Shown here: piece after piece, positions 30,934 to 41,706 of the stretch | Position numbering within the stretch: the first letter of the stretch is position 1 | Layout: each line of letters opens with the position of its first letter | From: Parasitella parasitica | Lineage: Eukaryota; Mucoromycota; Mucoromycetes; Mucorales; Mucoraceae | NCBI GenBank assembly: GCA_025201805.1 | Contig: MU619287.1 | Span: 136,416 to 200,415 of the forward strand | Direction: 5' to 3' | Length of the DNA: 64,000 nucleotides | Program-made: the position numbers and the translations under genes | Notes under the pieces: generated by a model | What the model saw: the letters and a program-made list of their open reading frames with translations, nothing else | What the model was told of the DNA's origin: nothing | Database searches by the model: none

Positions 30934-32503
30934 TTACTTCAAGATTGCTCTATATGTCTGTAATCTGTCTTCAGGTCGAGGGCAATGCATAGGAAGGTCG
31001 GCATCGAATGAACTGGATTGTGCTTTCTCATTCTTTGCCAAGAACATTTGGTTCCACAACTCTCTTGACAAGTATCTGTAGCCTAGCACATTGGGGTGAT
31101 ATCCATCCACATTACTACATAACTGAGCATTAGATCTCTTACCGCCGTCTGATTATTACAATAACCAACCTTAAAGAATTGTATGGCACAGTAGGAATAA
31201 GTGTGTTCATGGGCTGGTACACGACTGCAACATTTTTCTTAGGCTTATTCATAATTGAAGCAAGTGCATCCGAGAAAATAGTGCCGCTGACCTCCTCAGC
31301 AACATGGCCAAGTACCTGATTATACATGGTAACACGATCACCGATAAAAGATGGACCAGCATTACGCTGTCTACAGCAATAGCACTCGTAGTCAAGCAAG
31401 TTGATTTTATCGTCGGGAAATCGCTTTCTGTAGGCCGGGTTTTCATCTGTCAAGTACACTAAATCGTTGTAATGCATGAGGCCAACTTTTTTTTTATAAC
31501 ACAGTTAGTTGATGTCCCTCAGCCTTCATTGATTGACGTTTACTTACCAAGGTTGATGAATGCATAATCGATATGCTCAGTCAAATAATCCAAGGCACCC
31601 TTTACATTTGCTTTGAACTCAGTTGCATTTCGTCCAGGCACGCATGAAATAGATGCATCGTTAAATCCAATAAACACGTTTATCATTTTCCAACTGTTTG
31701 CTAGTTCGGTGCCTTTGCCAAGATGCTCTATCAAGTAATCCACTTGTTCTGGTAACTCTCGGCTGGTTGCGCCTGACTGTGCTGCATTCAGAACGTCAAT
31801 CTCGGGCCTGCCATATATAGATTAGATGTCGCTTCTAAAAAGAAAAAGAAAAAAGCATTTCAAAAATGCTTACTTACGTATGCTCAGAGTCGAGACAAAA
31901 GAATGTTTCTGCGGATGTCAAGTTGAGAGTTATTGACAAATTAAAGAAAGGGGTAAGCATTAGCAAGGAGAATGAAGGGACAGACAAATTGAGGGGGCTC
32001 GTTTTTCTTTACCTGGACAAAGTCGTGCCGGTTTCTGACCAACGGAAGCGCCGTATAAGTCAGATCTATAGTGTTTGACATAATTGGCGATGGACGGAGC
32101 ATCCGGATCCTATTTTCCAAGAAAAAAGCGCTTAGTTTGTAAATCAATGTCATATCCAATGTTTGCATATTTGACATACGCCACCCATTGTCCAACTGAC
32201 GCCTCGGTATTCAATGAAATCAGACATTGAAACATAAGTGGAATTGATGTTCTTGGCTAGCATACCGGCGGAAACACTAATCGATGCAGAGGATAAGCAT
32301 TAACTCGCAATAGTTGTCGATGTGTGTAGGACTTACCTATCACCCAAGGCGGCAATGACTTCAATGTCGTCAATTCTTAAATCATGTACGCTGGTAGCTC
32401 TTGCTCGAGGAGGTAGTTGAGGACATTCACTAATGTCTTTACATGCCAGACAAGTGACTCCATAAGCAGCGACAACTCCAATTAATTTTGTACAGAATTT
32501 CAT
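30934..32503 (-). CDS. Secreted GDSL phospholipase B-like esterase
   Basis: Seven exons (32503-32337, 32276-32180, 32109-32013, 31908-31878, 31807-31548, 31485-31170, 31135-30934) give 389 residues. A signal peptide (FCTKLIGVVAAYGVTCLA) precedes block I AALGDSVSAG with the catalytic Ser at about 56. The PLB1-type phrase FIEYRGVSWTMGGD follows, then LNAAQSGA, block III INVFIGFND with the conserved G/N, and a C-terminal block V NVDGYHPNVLGY carrying the DxxH catalytic pair. The order matches the phospholipase B1/AdPLB-like GDSL clade that hydrolyses phospholipids or acyl esters outside the cell. Exon 4 is only 31 nt; intron 6 is either 34 or 52 nt (see findings). TATAAATA lies about 71 bp upstream of the ATG. 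Confidence 0.85.
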
Positions 32504-33046
32504 GAGAAGGTTGAAAAAGGAAGAAGAGGATAACGTTGATTTGTATTTGGCTTTTCTCCTACAGGTCTCTATGTATTTATACTTTTTTTTTTCTTCTTTT
32601 TTTGCTCCTGGATTTACCCCATGTTCCGCAATGTGATTAATATCGCAAGCCTACAGGGAATAGTGTGGAATGGCTGTAATTTTTTTTTTTTTTTTTTTTT
32701 TCAAAGAAGGGAGAAAGAAGATATCTTGAGATTCTGCAAGGTCAATCAATTATTTATTTGGTAACATGAGATACATATTTTATATTTTTGATGATTCAAC
32801 ACTGCCAACTTGACTTATACAAGCAAAATGGGTCCAGCATAAATTTCACTCCAAGTTCACATGCTATTAAAGTAGAATATGTGTTGATGGGAAAATGGAA
32901 CTTTTTACTCTCGATTGACTCAGCTTAAATTTACTTCATTCGTACGTTCTACTAGATAATCCCCACCGCTTTTCAATATTGGAAGTTTTATATAAAATGA
33001 GTATTTTGTTCGTTTATTTGGATATTCCTCTCTGCTACCATTTATC
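32504..33046. other. Divergent promoter between GDSL esterase and acyl-CoA oxidase
   Basis: Contains a poly-T run at about 32679-32700 and TATA boxes for both genes (32574-32581 minus; TATATAAAA at 32989-32997 plus, about 50 bp before the oxidase ATG). No gene. Confidence 0.6.
32574..32581 (-). promoter_or_regulatory. TATA box of the GDSL esterase gene
   Basis: TATAAATA on the minus strand, about 71 bp before the ATG at 32503. Confidence 0.5.
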
Positions 33047-35450
33047 ATGACTGTATCTTCTTTGAAAACCTCTAAAGATCCTCAAGCTCAAGCGGCTCTC
33101 GCTCGTATTGAACAAATCAAGAGCCAGCTCAACTTGTCTCCTTCACGCATGTCTCGTCAAGCACCCAAAGACATGGCGGCTGAGCGTGCAGCTGCCGAGT
33201 TCAATATTGAAGCTCTTGCTATTTTGTGGGCAGGCGGTGAAAAAAGATACAATCTAATTAAAAGAGCAAATGAATTCATCAAGAATGATCCTGAATTAGT
33301 TGTTCAGCCCCCTCGCAATTATTTGGAGCTTTCAAGAGATGAAATGCGCGAGTTGTATGGCCTATATATATATAATATATTAGCTGTGCCGTGTGATACC
33401 TTATTAATTATCATGTATTGTGTAGTACAATGGGACAAATTTACAGAGTAATTCAGATCATGACAGACCCAGACTTTAAAGACAAAGAGCTTGCATATGA
33501 AATCGGCCATGCCACCAATGTCTACTCGGAAAGCTTCTCTATGCGTTTCTTTGTGCATGATTCTTTGTTTCGCAATGTTGTCAATATGCTGGGTAACAAA
33601 GAACAACAGGATAGATACAACGATGATATCTCTAATTTCAGAATATTTGGCTGTTTCGCCATGGTGTGTATATTTATATATATATAAAGTAGAATTAGAC
33701 ATGTTTGGCATGAACTAACACTTTTCGACTGAATGTATCCAGACCGAGTTGGGCCATAGTTCGGCTTTGCGTGATATTGAAACTGTTGCTACGTTCGATG
33801 CTACCACCGATGAATTCATTCTTGACTCACCCACAGTAACATCGACTAAATGGTGGATTGGCATGGCTGGCCAAACTGCCACACACACAGTTGTCATTGC
33901 TCAGACTATAGTGAATGGCAAGAACGTTGGTCTCAACTGGTTTGTTGTTCAACTTCGTAGCAAATACACTGGTGAGCTCGAACCTAATGTGATGGCTGGT
34001 GACATTGGCCAAAAAGTGGGCCATGCTGGTGTTGACAATGGCTGGATCCAATTCCGTCAAAAGCGTATTCCACGAACCGACATGTTGGCAAAATGGGTCA
34101 GTTTGGATCGTCAAGGAAACTACAAACCTGCTCCTAATCCAGCTGTCATGTATGCTACTTTAATTCCTGAGCGCCTTTCACTGGTTATTGTTACCACGCA
34201 AATGATTTCCCAGGCACTAACTATTGCTACTCGTTATGGCGTTGTCCGTCGTCAGGGAAACAAAGATCAGCAAATCATGGACTATCAATCCCATTATGTA
34301 AAGATTATTCCCGGCATTGCCTTCATGTACATGGTCCGATCTGCATCCGATGTCCTCAATAACCAGTTTGCCGTCTTGACAGATGGCGGTAAGATGGACC
34401 CTATTGTGTACCTTGATCATATGGGTGACATGCATGCCATGTCTGCATGTCTCAAGGGCCTTGCTGGTTGGTACGCAACAGATATTTTAGAAACCTGCCG
34501 TAGAAGTTGTGGCGGCCATGCTTATTCTGCTTACAATGCCATTGGCCATATTATCGGTGATTGGGGTGTCATGACCACTGGTGGTGGTGACAATGTTGTC
34601 CTCTTGCAGCAGTGTGCTCGCTATCTCCTATATAGACTTGAACAAAACCTTGAATACGATGAGTATCCTGACCTCAAGTTCAAGAGCTCTAGTATTTACA
34701 TCAAACATGCTAAAACGTACCTCAAAAACAAGTCCTGGCCTACAGACAATGCTGATGATTGCTTGAAGGATTTCACCTTGGTCTCTGAAGCGTTAAATAC
34801 TATCTTGGTCAAACGAGTAAGTTTATAGTCTACCTAAAATGAAAAAAAAAAAAAGCTTCTTACTTTAAAACAGTTGTTTAGCATTCAAAGTGCCCTCAAG
34901 AATGGTGCTACTCAAAATGATGTGTTGCTAGACTCTGTTCGTGTGAGTGAATTGCACTGTGCTGCTTTCCTGTTTAACGTCTGTGCTGAAAAGTATGGCC
35001 AACCTGTTGGAGCTGAAGGGATTGAACCTAGCATTTTGGCTATCATGAAGAAGTTGACAGCCTTGTGGGGTCTCCATGTTCTTCATACCTATGGTGATCA
35101 AGGTTTCAAAGAAGGTTACTTTAATCCTCATCAAATTAATAGTATCGAAAAGACGTATTTTGAGCACTGTAAATCCCTCCGTTACCAAGTTATTGGCCTT
35201 ACAGATGCTTTTGGCTTCCCTGATTTTGTACTCAAAGCTCCTATTGGTAAACATGACGGTGATATCTATCAGCGTGAGTGAATACCGTATTATGTTTGTA
35301 ACAGCCATTCGATTGACTCTTTTTTTTTTGCATTTGATAGCTTACCTTGAAACTCTTCTCGCTGCACCTAGAAGCACTGGTGTTCCTCCTTACCATGCTA
35401 AATACATTAAACCTTTAACAGAGCGAGAAAACCAAAATGTCAAAAAATAA
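33047..35450 (+). CDS. Peroxisomal acyl-CoA oxidase-family protein
   Basis: Five exons (33047-33354, 33426-33663, 33743-34816, 34874-35273, 35341-35450) encode 709 residues, the usual size. Recognisable parts: the FAD-binding TELGHSS motif, TKWWIGMAGQTATH, GDIGQKVGHAGVDNGW, TTQMISQALTIATRYGVVR and the late CGGHAYSAYN. The enzyme family oxidises acyl-CoA to trans-2-enoyl-CoA with H2O2 release, the first step of peroxisomal beta-oxidation. There is no C-terminal SKL; instead residues 20-28 read RIEQIKSQL, a match to the PTS2 consensus. The segment where most family members have a catalytic Glu (xYEGDN) reads TTGGGDN here, so the expected Glu is Gly (see findings). Otherwise intact. Confidence 0.92.
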
Positions 35451-37460
35451 TATCATTTGATGTTTCTCTTCGAAATCGATGAATAAAGGCGCACAATTTA
35501 CATTGTGTTTCATATAAATCTTTTGCATGTAGTGTAGGAAAATGCCATTTGTTAACTTCAAGTTGCATATTGTTTTTCAACCAATGAAAAAATTGAAAAA
35601 ATCAAACTTAGAGTGAATGATACTGATAATTGAGTGAAAAGACCGTATGATTGTAACTTTAAAATGGTTCTTGATTATTTTGGAGCTCAGTTTTTCTAGA
35701 ATATGGTTGTCTTCTATCATCTGATCATAACAACCACCACTTACTGTCCAGAAAAATAATATTCCCTTATCATTTATGAACGCATAAGATAAATATTTAC
35801 ATATACCTTCCCGGCAGTGCGACATCTATCGAAGTAGTTTCATGGTAGGTTATCAAGTCTCAACTCATTTTTAATTCATATTTGTGCCATAACATGATCA
35901 AAATGGTTATCAGACATCCTTTGTAAGCCAAATTCATGACTTCAACTGTCCTGACAATTTTTTTTATAGACTTAATACATACTGCATATTAATTTTATCA
36001 CGATAAATGTCCTTAATAAACTTTAAAATTCAAATGTAATTCAGAGAAGGTGCATATAGTAATCTTGGATGGAATGAATAGCATTGCTTATCTAAAAAGT
36101 ATAACTCTACTGGGCAAGACCCAGAAAGAATTCTATCTTATATTTACTAGTAGTGAGATCGCTAGCTTTATATTCTAAGCATATTTGTTAAATGTTTCTT
36201 AGCGACGGGCATTTCACTGAGATACCGTATTCAGAGATTCCCCTCCCCTCCCCCACCTTTTAACTGTAAAAACATTAGTCTTCTTAGTTTTACTCTATTG
36301 AAGTTGTATACTGTGTCGGTCTAAATTTGAAATCTAGAAGCACTTTTTGACAGCGCTTTTCATATGGCTCCATACGTACGTAGAGAAAATGACAAAATCA
36401 TCAAAGGCTAGTGCTTGAATAAGCACTGCTAGTCATCATGGGGGTACGCCACGAATATTAAGATTGTTGAGGAACAAACTGCGGTGTTAATTGATAAAGC
36501 AGCAGGTAATTTCATCATGGACCATGCCCTTTGCTCTATCACCAAATGCTGATCAATACAAATAGGTGTAAACATTAACACAAAGAGGTAGAGGATTGGC
36601 AGTGTAACATTATAAATTGAGAAATGTTAGGAGTATTTACATTTGATGTTGAGAATTTAAGTAGAACAAAGGATCAGCGACCTGAATCCCAATTGTGGCA
36701 TGACCTTTGAATTGTATATCTTGGCCTTGTACTTTAATATATCCAACACAGCCAATTACTTGACATGGTACCTCCTGAAGCGATATTCTGATTCCATCAA
36801 ATCATTCTGTCCATGTTCTTTACTCCTTGATCTCCTTTTCCCCATCATGTACAGTATATCGTATTGAGCATGGGTCCTACTATATTTGTATTATATATAA
36901 AAGCCTCGTTATGGATACCCACAGACATTTTAGTTTAGAACTTTTTTCGTCGAGGGGAGGAAGAGAGGAGAAAAGGGGCGTTTCCAATGCAACGTTTTTA
37001 TGTAATTTACCAGCATGATAATTACACACATTCAAGTATTATGATGCATAAGTACATTGTCTCTAGGAAATTAATTTTCTGCATATCAGTAACAATTGCG
37101 ATTTATTGACAATCAATGTTGGATTAAGGGGAAAGGAGAACTGGGGAAAGGTCAATGTAAAGCATGATGAATGTGTTATCATATTTTTATTTATTCATTA
37201 AAAGATACTATTTTTTTTTTTTTTTTGCTTCAAAGAATGGTTATTTTTGAAATTAAGAAATGAGAGGATTAAAGAGGGCATAATATACCGTATGACTGAA
37301 TATATTTGTATGAGGGGCATAGTAATATATATTTGAGGAGTGAATGGGAATGATAAAGAGAGTATAATCAAAGAATAAGCATAATACGACATAGATAGAT
37401 ATAGTCATAGAAGTAAGTAAAACCATAATTCCTCACGTTGCAATACGACAGTGTACGAAT
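35451..37460. other. 2 kb intergenic region
   Basis: 3' flanks of the convergent acyl-CoA oxidase and FAR1 genes plus about 1.5 kb with no sustained coding signal. Holds an imperfect inverted repeat at 36407-36432 (CTAGTGCTT-gaat-AAGCACTgCTAG) and a T16 tract near 37210. No RNA gene recognised. Confidence 0.5.
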
Positions 37461-39135
37461 TCAAGGCCAATGGGGGTCATCTTGATTGCCGCCAGATCTA
37501 ATTATCGGCAAAGTGAAATTCGACGGTTGCTCCTGCTTGATGAAAAAAGTGTTTTCATCTGCATTGCGAGTTTGAGTCATTATATTTGTCCCAAATGCTG
37601 TGAAATCAGTGTAGTTATGCATATTATAAGCTATGTTATTGCCTGGATTAGATGCAGCAGAGGTGGTCACAGGCAAGCCATAATCACCATCTGGCTGTTG
37701 TTGTTGCGTTTGAGGTGTTTGATAAGGTTGAGACATCATAAATTCATTAGGTGAGCTCATCGACTTTTGTGGAGAAGTTACTCTTGGTTGCTGGTTATAG
37801 GGATGTCTTTGTTGCTGGAAAGGCATAGATGAGGATGAAGAAGATGAGGAAGTTGGAGAAGCAAGAGAGAAGAAAGAAGATGATGAACCAAATGGTTGTT
37901 GTTGCTGTTGTTGTTGCTGCTGCTGCTGATGCTGCTGCTGATGCTGTTGTTGCAAATGAGATGAACTGTCTACATAAGGAGCCTCAGTGTAAAAGCGTCT
38001 GGAAACAGAGGACTCGGAAGAAGAGCGTTGAAGAGTTTGAACTTGAATTGTGTAGCTTGGTACATGAACCATTTGAATGCCTTTCAATGGTTCAGCTGTG
38101 CTGCCTGATTTGCTACGTGCAAGACCAGTGTCAGTTGCAAGCGATCTACGTTTTTTAGCTGGCGAGCCCATCATCTCTTCATCATTATCACTGGCAATAG
38201 ACAGACGATATGTCTTGGAAATGAGACGGTCTGTGTCCATTTGAATCATATCAGGTTTTAAGTCGACCAAGGTGTTGATATTTTCAGGCGTTAATCTTGC
38301 TAATTGACAGAAATTTTCAAACATGCGTTGTAGTTCAGTGTCTACAGCGAAAGCCCATTCTTCGTTGCTAGCAACAACTGAGCACAGTTGAGCAGAAAGC
38401 AACAAAATCCTTTGAGATCTCTCTACAACGCCTCTTTGTCGAATCCTTTTACGTTCCTCTGTCAAGCGATTATAAAAACGGCGTTCATTCCAACTGATGT
38501 CAGGAAATTGTTGTTTGACAGCTTCACGAATTTCGTGCGTTTGTAATCGTTGTCTAGCTAGCTGAATAATCATCTCGTTTACTTCGGCAGGCCACGCCTT
38601 TACCATTTCCTCAGGCGACATCATTTCATGGTTGTGCTCTGAAGCATTTGGATTCATTGATTTGCGGAATTCCCATTCTTCGTGTTCGTTTTCAGATAGA
38701 ACAACTCGCCAGCGGCAGTCGCAACGTTTTGAGGGTCTTTTGCGTTGGGGAGACGGCTTTGGATTTCGTTGGGAATCAGGCAACCCTTCTCGTGAGCAAT
38801 AGACGTAAATATTCTATGAACACGCATAAATAATTTACAAATTAGGGGATATTATTATATAGGCTTTCTCTGCTCTTACCCTGTTTGCGCTTGCTTCCTG
38901 CTTTACGGTAAAGCCAAACTCAGCACAGACACTGCGGCAGTATTCTATAGCGGAGACGCTATCACCAAAAGGTTTCTTCAACAGTCTTTCGTACAGTGGT
39001 TCCATCTAATCAAAGAATGGATTTTAGTAAAAATAAATAAATAAATAATAATCACATTTAAAGGCGATTTACAGGTACACGCATATAAGTATTTGGCTTT
39101 GGGTCATTCAACATGTCGTGTTCTGGTTTAGTCAT
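37461..39135 (-). CDS. FAR1-type zinc-finger transcription factor
   Basis: Three exons (39135-39073, 39005-38880, 38813-37461) encode 513 residues. The N-terminal FAR1/WRKY-GCM1-like DNA-binding domain is clear: SAIEYCRSVCAEFGFTVKQE, IYVYCSREG with Cys69, KRCDCRWRV with Cys94/96, and EHNHE with His123/125, forming a C-C-H-H zinc site. A second helical block follows (ARQRLQTHEIREAVKQQFPD, WNERRFYNRLTEERKRIRQR). The C-terminal half is low-complexity, with a Gln run and Ser/Gln/Pro-rich stretches, like an activation domain. The domain is shared with Mutator-like transposases from which FAR1 factors derive, but the transposase core is absent, so this is a regulator. Targets unknown. Confidence 0.82.
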
Positions 39136-40470
39136 TCGCAGATGGGGGTTTGTATGGTTTTGGTTGTTGGTTGAGTGTTTAATAGTAGTAGAAGAGTAGT
39201 AATTAAGAATAACGTTTGATTAGAGATGGTAGAAATAAGATATAATATAACAATAGTAATTATAAAAATAATAGTATAGCACGATAGTAATTTATAAATG
39301 TTCTATATATTATATGTAAAAGTATGTATGTATAAAAGATGGATATAAAAGAAGAAAAAAAAGAGGGAAAAAGAAAAAAGAAAGAGAGAGAAAGAAACAG
39401 AGATACAAATACAAGTAGGAAAACTTATAGGGAAAAAATGTGTCTAAAACAATAGCCTATTGTAGTATAAATGATGATCTGCCAATATTCGATAACAATA
39501 AATGATGTTTTTAATGTGTGTCTATATGAGTGTNNNNNNNNNNNNNNNNNNNNNNNNNNTTTTTGTGATATGAAAAAAGGGGCACATAATATGATAAAAC
39601 AGGAGAAGTAAAAAGCTATCGCCTTTTTTTTTTTACAAGCCGGGAAGATTTTAGCCAGTGCAATATGTACAGACTTGATCTGTGCGTGTATATTCGTCTA
39701 TTTTATCAATGCAGGGCTGCTACGAAAAACAATATAATAATTGATTTTAAGGAACAACTGCCATCACTAAAGGAGTATTCGAGAAAGGGGATCTCTGTTT
39801 ACTTTATTTTTTTTTTATTATTTCTTAACAGTGAAGAAGTGAATGGCGATATATAGAAAGAAGAGAGTGGGGTAAGGAGAAGGTCAGACAAATTAGCCCT
39901 GTTTTTACAGGCGGGTAAACCAGATATTTGTTTATATGATTTGTTTGTATCATCAGCATATTACTGTTTATTGTGTACATGTATATCTTGAAAAAAAGAT
40001 ACCATCAAGCAAGGCATCCCTCCAGCACACCACTGGTCGCTCCATACACTTGAATACTATGGCTAGACGGCTTGTCATGCTCATCGCTAATGAAAATAGT
40101 CCTAACCTGACCCCAATGCTCGATCTGCACCTCCTTTTTTCTTATTATTATTTCTGTTGTAGTAATAGCTGCTATGCCATGCTGTCAAGAGACCAATCAT
40201 CGGATTATTTGGTTACTCCTTGATTATTATGTGAAAAAAAAGTTGTTTGTATCATCCAAGTCAAATGATGCAAGTTTGGTTTTTAAGGTTATGGCATAGC
40301 TCAGCAGCAACAGCAGATGCAGCCAGCAGTATCAGCCAGATATATCATCCTACATGATACAGTACAGACAAGAGTACTTGCATATGTTAGCGTGTGCAAA
40401 GCAGATGTCTTGCTCTTTTTATAATATGGACATATAAGTACATCATCATCATGTGTAAGTTTCAGGGGCG

Positions 40471-40502
<32 letters not shown>

Positions 40503-41194
40503 AAAAGATCAAATGAAGGGGAGACATGAGATTGCGAGGAGAGGGAATAACAATCCTCTAATGCTGTCATTTATGATGATACAAACTTTGCCAAATGTTT
40601 GTTTGTACTCAAATGTGTCCTTTTTGTTACAGATGTCCACATTGTTCCAACGTGGCAAACGAGCCTAGTTGCAACATGCTGGAAAAGCATGGACGTCAAA
40701 TATAGCATCTTGTTCAACATGACCATGACTCTCTAATTGACACATTCTATCGTTGGAATAGCAATATCTCGCAAAAAGAGCGCGATAATAACTACAATCA
40801 GCAACTCCAAAATGTTCTAAAGGAGCATTTCTCCTTCAATGATAATATAATAATAATAATAATAACAATAATAATAAAAATAAAAAAAAAGTTGCTACGA
40901 GAACCCTGATCACATAGTTTGGTAATGCTCCTTTCAACTAGATCTTTCATTTCTCTACGCAAATTCCCACCTTCTAATTAGTTATTATGGCGGGCTCTGC
41001 ATGTATGTTGAATCAACTCCTTACAAAACGCACTCCTTATGAATACGGACAAGAGATGTGGGTCAGTGTTGCGGTGTATATATAGAGTTTAATAGTGCAA
41101 AATAGATCTAATTAGAAGACGAGAGACGGCAAATGGCGGGCTAAATAGCAGAGAAGATGTGCTTAATCTTGGAGAAAAAGGAGACCAAGAAAAT
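39136..41194. other. 2 kb intergenic region with assembly gap 39534-39559
   Basis: Long purine-rich 5' leader of the FAR1 gene, N gap (26 N), A/T tracts, a tri-nucleotide (ATA)n near 40846-40875 and one coding-like relic (40633-40866, separate entry). No complete gene. Confidence 0.5.
40633..40866 (+). pseudogene. Zinc-finger-like exon remnant with in-frame stop
   Basis: Following a good acceptor (TTTTTGTTACAG) the frame reads CPHCSNVANEPSCNMLEKHG, a stop TAG at about 40705, then reopens in the same frame as HLVQHDHDSLIDTFYRWN and NQQLQNVLKEHFSFND before running into (ATA)n. The C-x2-C spacing and the His positions resemble a zinc finger. One nonsense change in otherwise open sequence suggests a pseudogene. 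No family named. Confidence 0.35.
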
Positions 41195-41575
41195 CTATCG
41201 AGGGGAGTCAGCGCTGGACTGACGCAGAGTCATGTTGTTTGAGTTGATTGCTCCATTTGTGGCTCCAAATACAGCTGTCGATGTGAGAGAGTTGTTGATG
41301 TACTTTTGTAGCAGCTGATTCTCTGTCGTCAGTGATTGATGCTCTTTTCTGGCAGTGTCTACTCGAGATAGCATTTCTGCTCAAGTGTTAGAGCCATGTC
41401 ATGTTATATTGCACAGTACAATTACCTCGTAGTTGTGTTTGCAAATCGATTACGTGCCTATCTTGCTATGAATGTTCCATACTTTAAGCAGTGCTTTACC
41501 ATCTTACTTTACTAGTTCTTCTCTCTCGCCGTTGTCATTTGCGTTGTCCAAATCATCAAACTGAGGTTCAGCCAT
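41195..41575 (-). CDS. SCOC-like short coiled-coil protein
   Basis: Three exons (41575-41508, 41457-41426, 41376-41195) give 93 residues. The acidic N terminus MAEPQFDDLDNANDNGE leads into one coiled coil, LVKHVIDLQTQLREMLSRVD and RKEHQSLTTENQLLQKYIN, ending STAVFGAT, which parallels the mammalian SCOC core (LINQVLELQ, ARVDAVKEEN, SENQVLGQYIENLM, SSVFQTT). SCOC proteins sit on the Golgi, bind Arl1 and influence autophagy. Exon 2 is 32 nt, and no single exon gives more than about 60 codons, so automated ORF calling would miss it. Identity rests on pattern matching over the coiled coil. Confidence 0.7.
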
Positions 41576-41706
41576 TATCCAAAATGATGCAGCAGCAGCA
41601 AAAGGCTTTACTTTTTTTAACAGCGAAAAAAAAAAAATAATGAGTGCAGCGCTGTGACGATAATTTATTAGGTAATAATGCACAGGCAGGTATATGTATG
41701 CATGAA

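Noticed and set aside
36407-36432. Inverted repeat as a terminator or MITE
   Set aside because: Only 7 perfect base pairs in the stem plus a bulge; no target-site duplication or second end seen.
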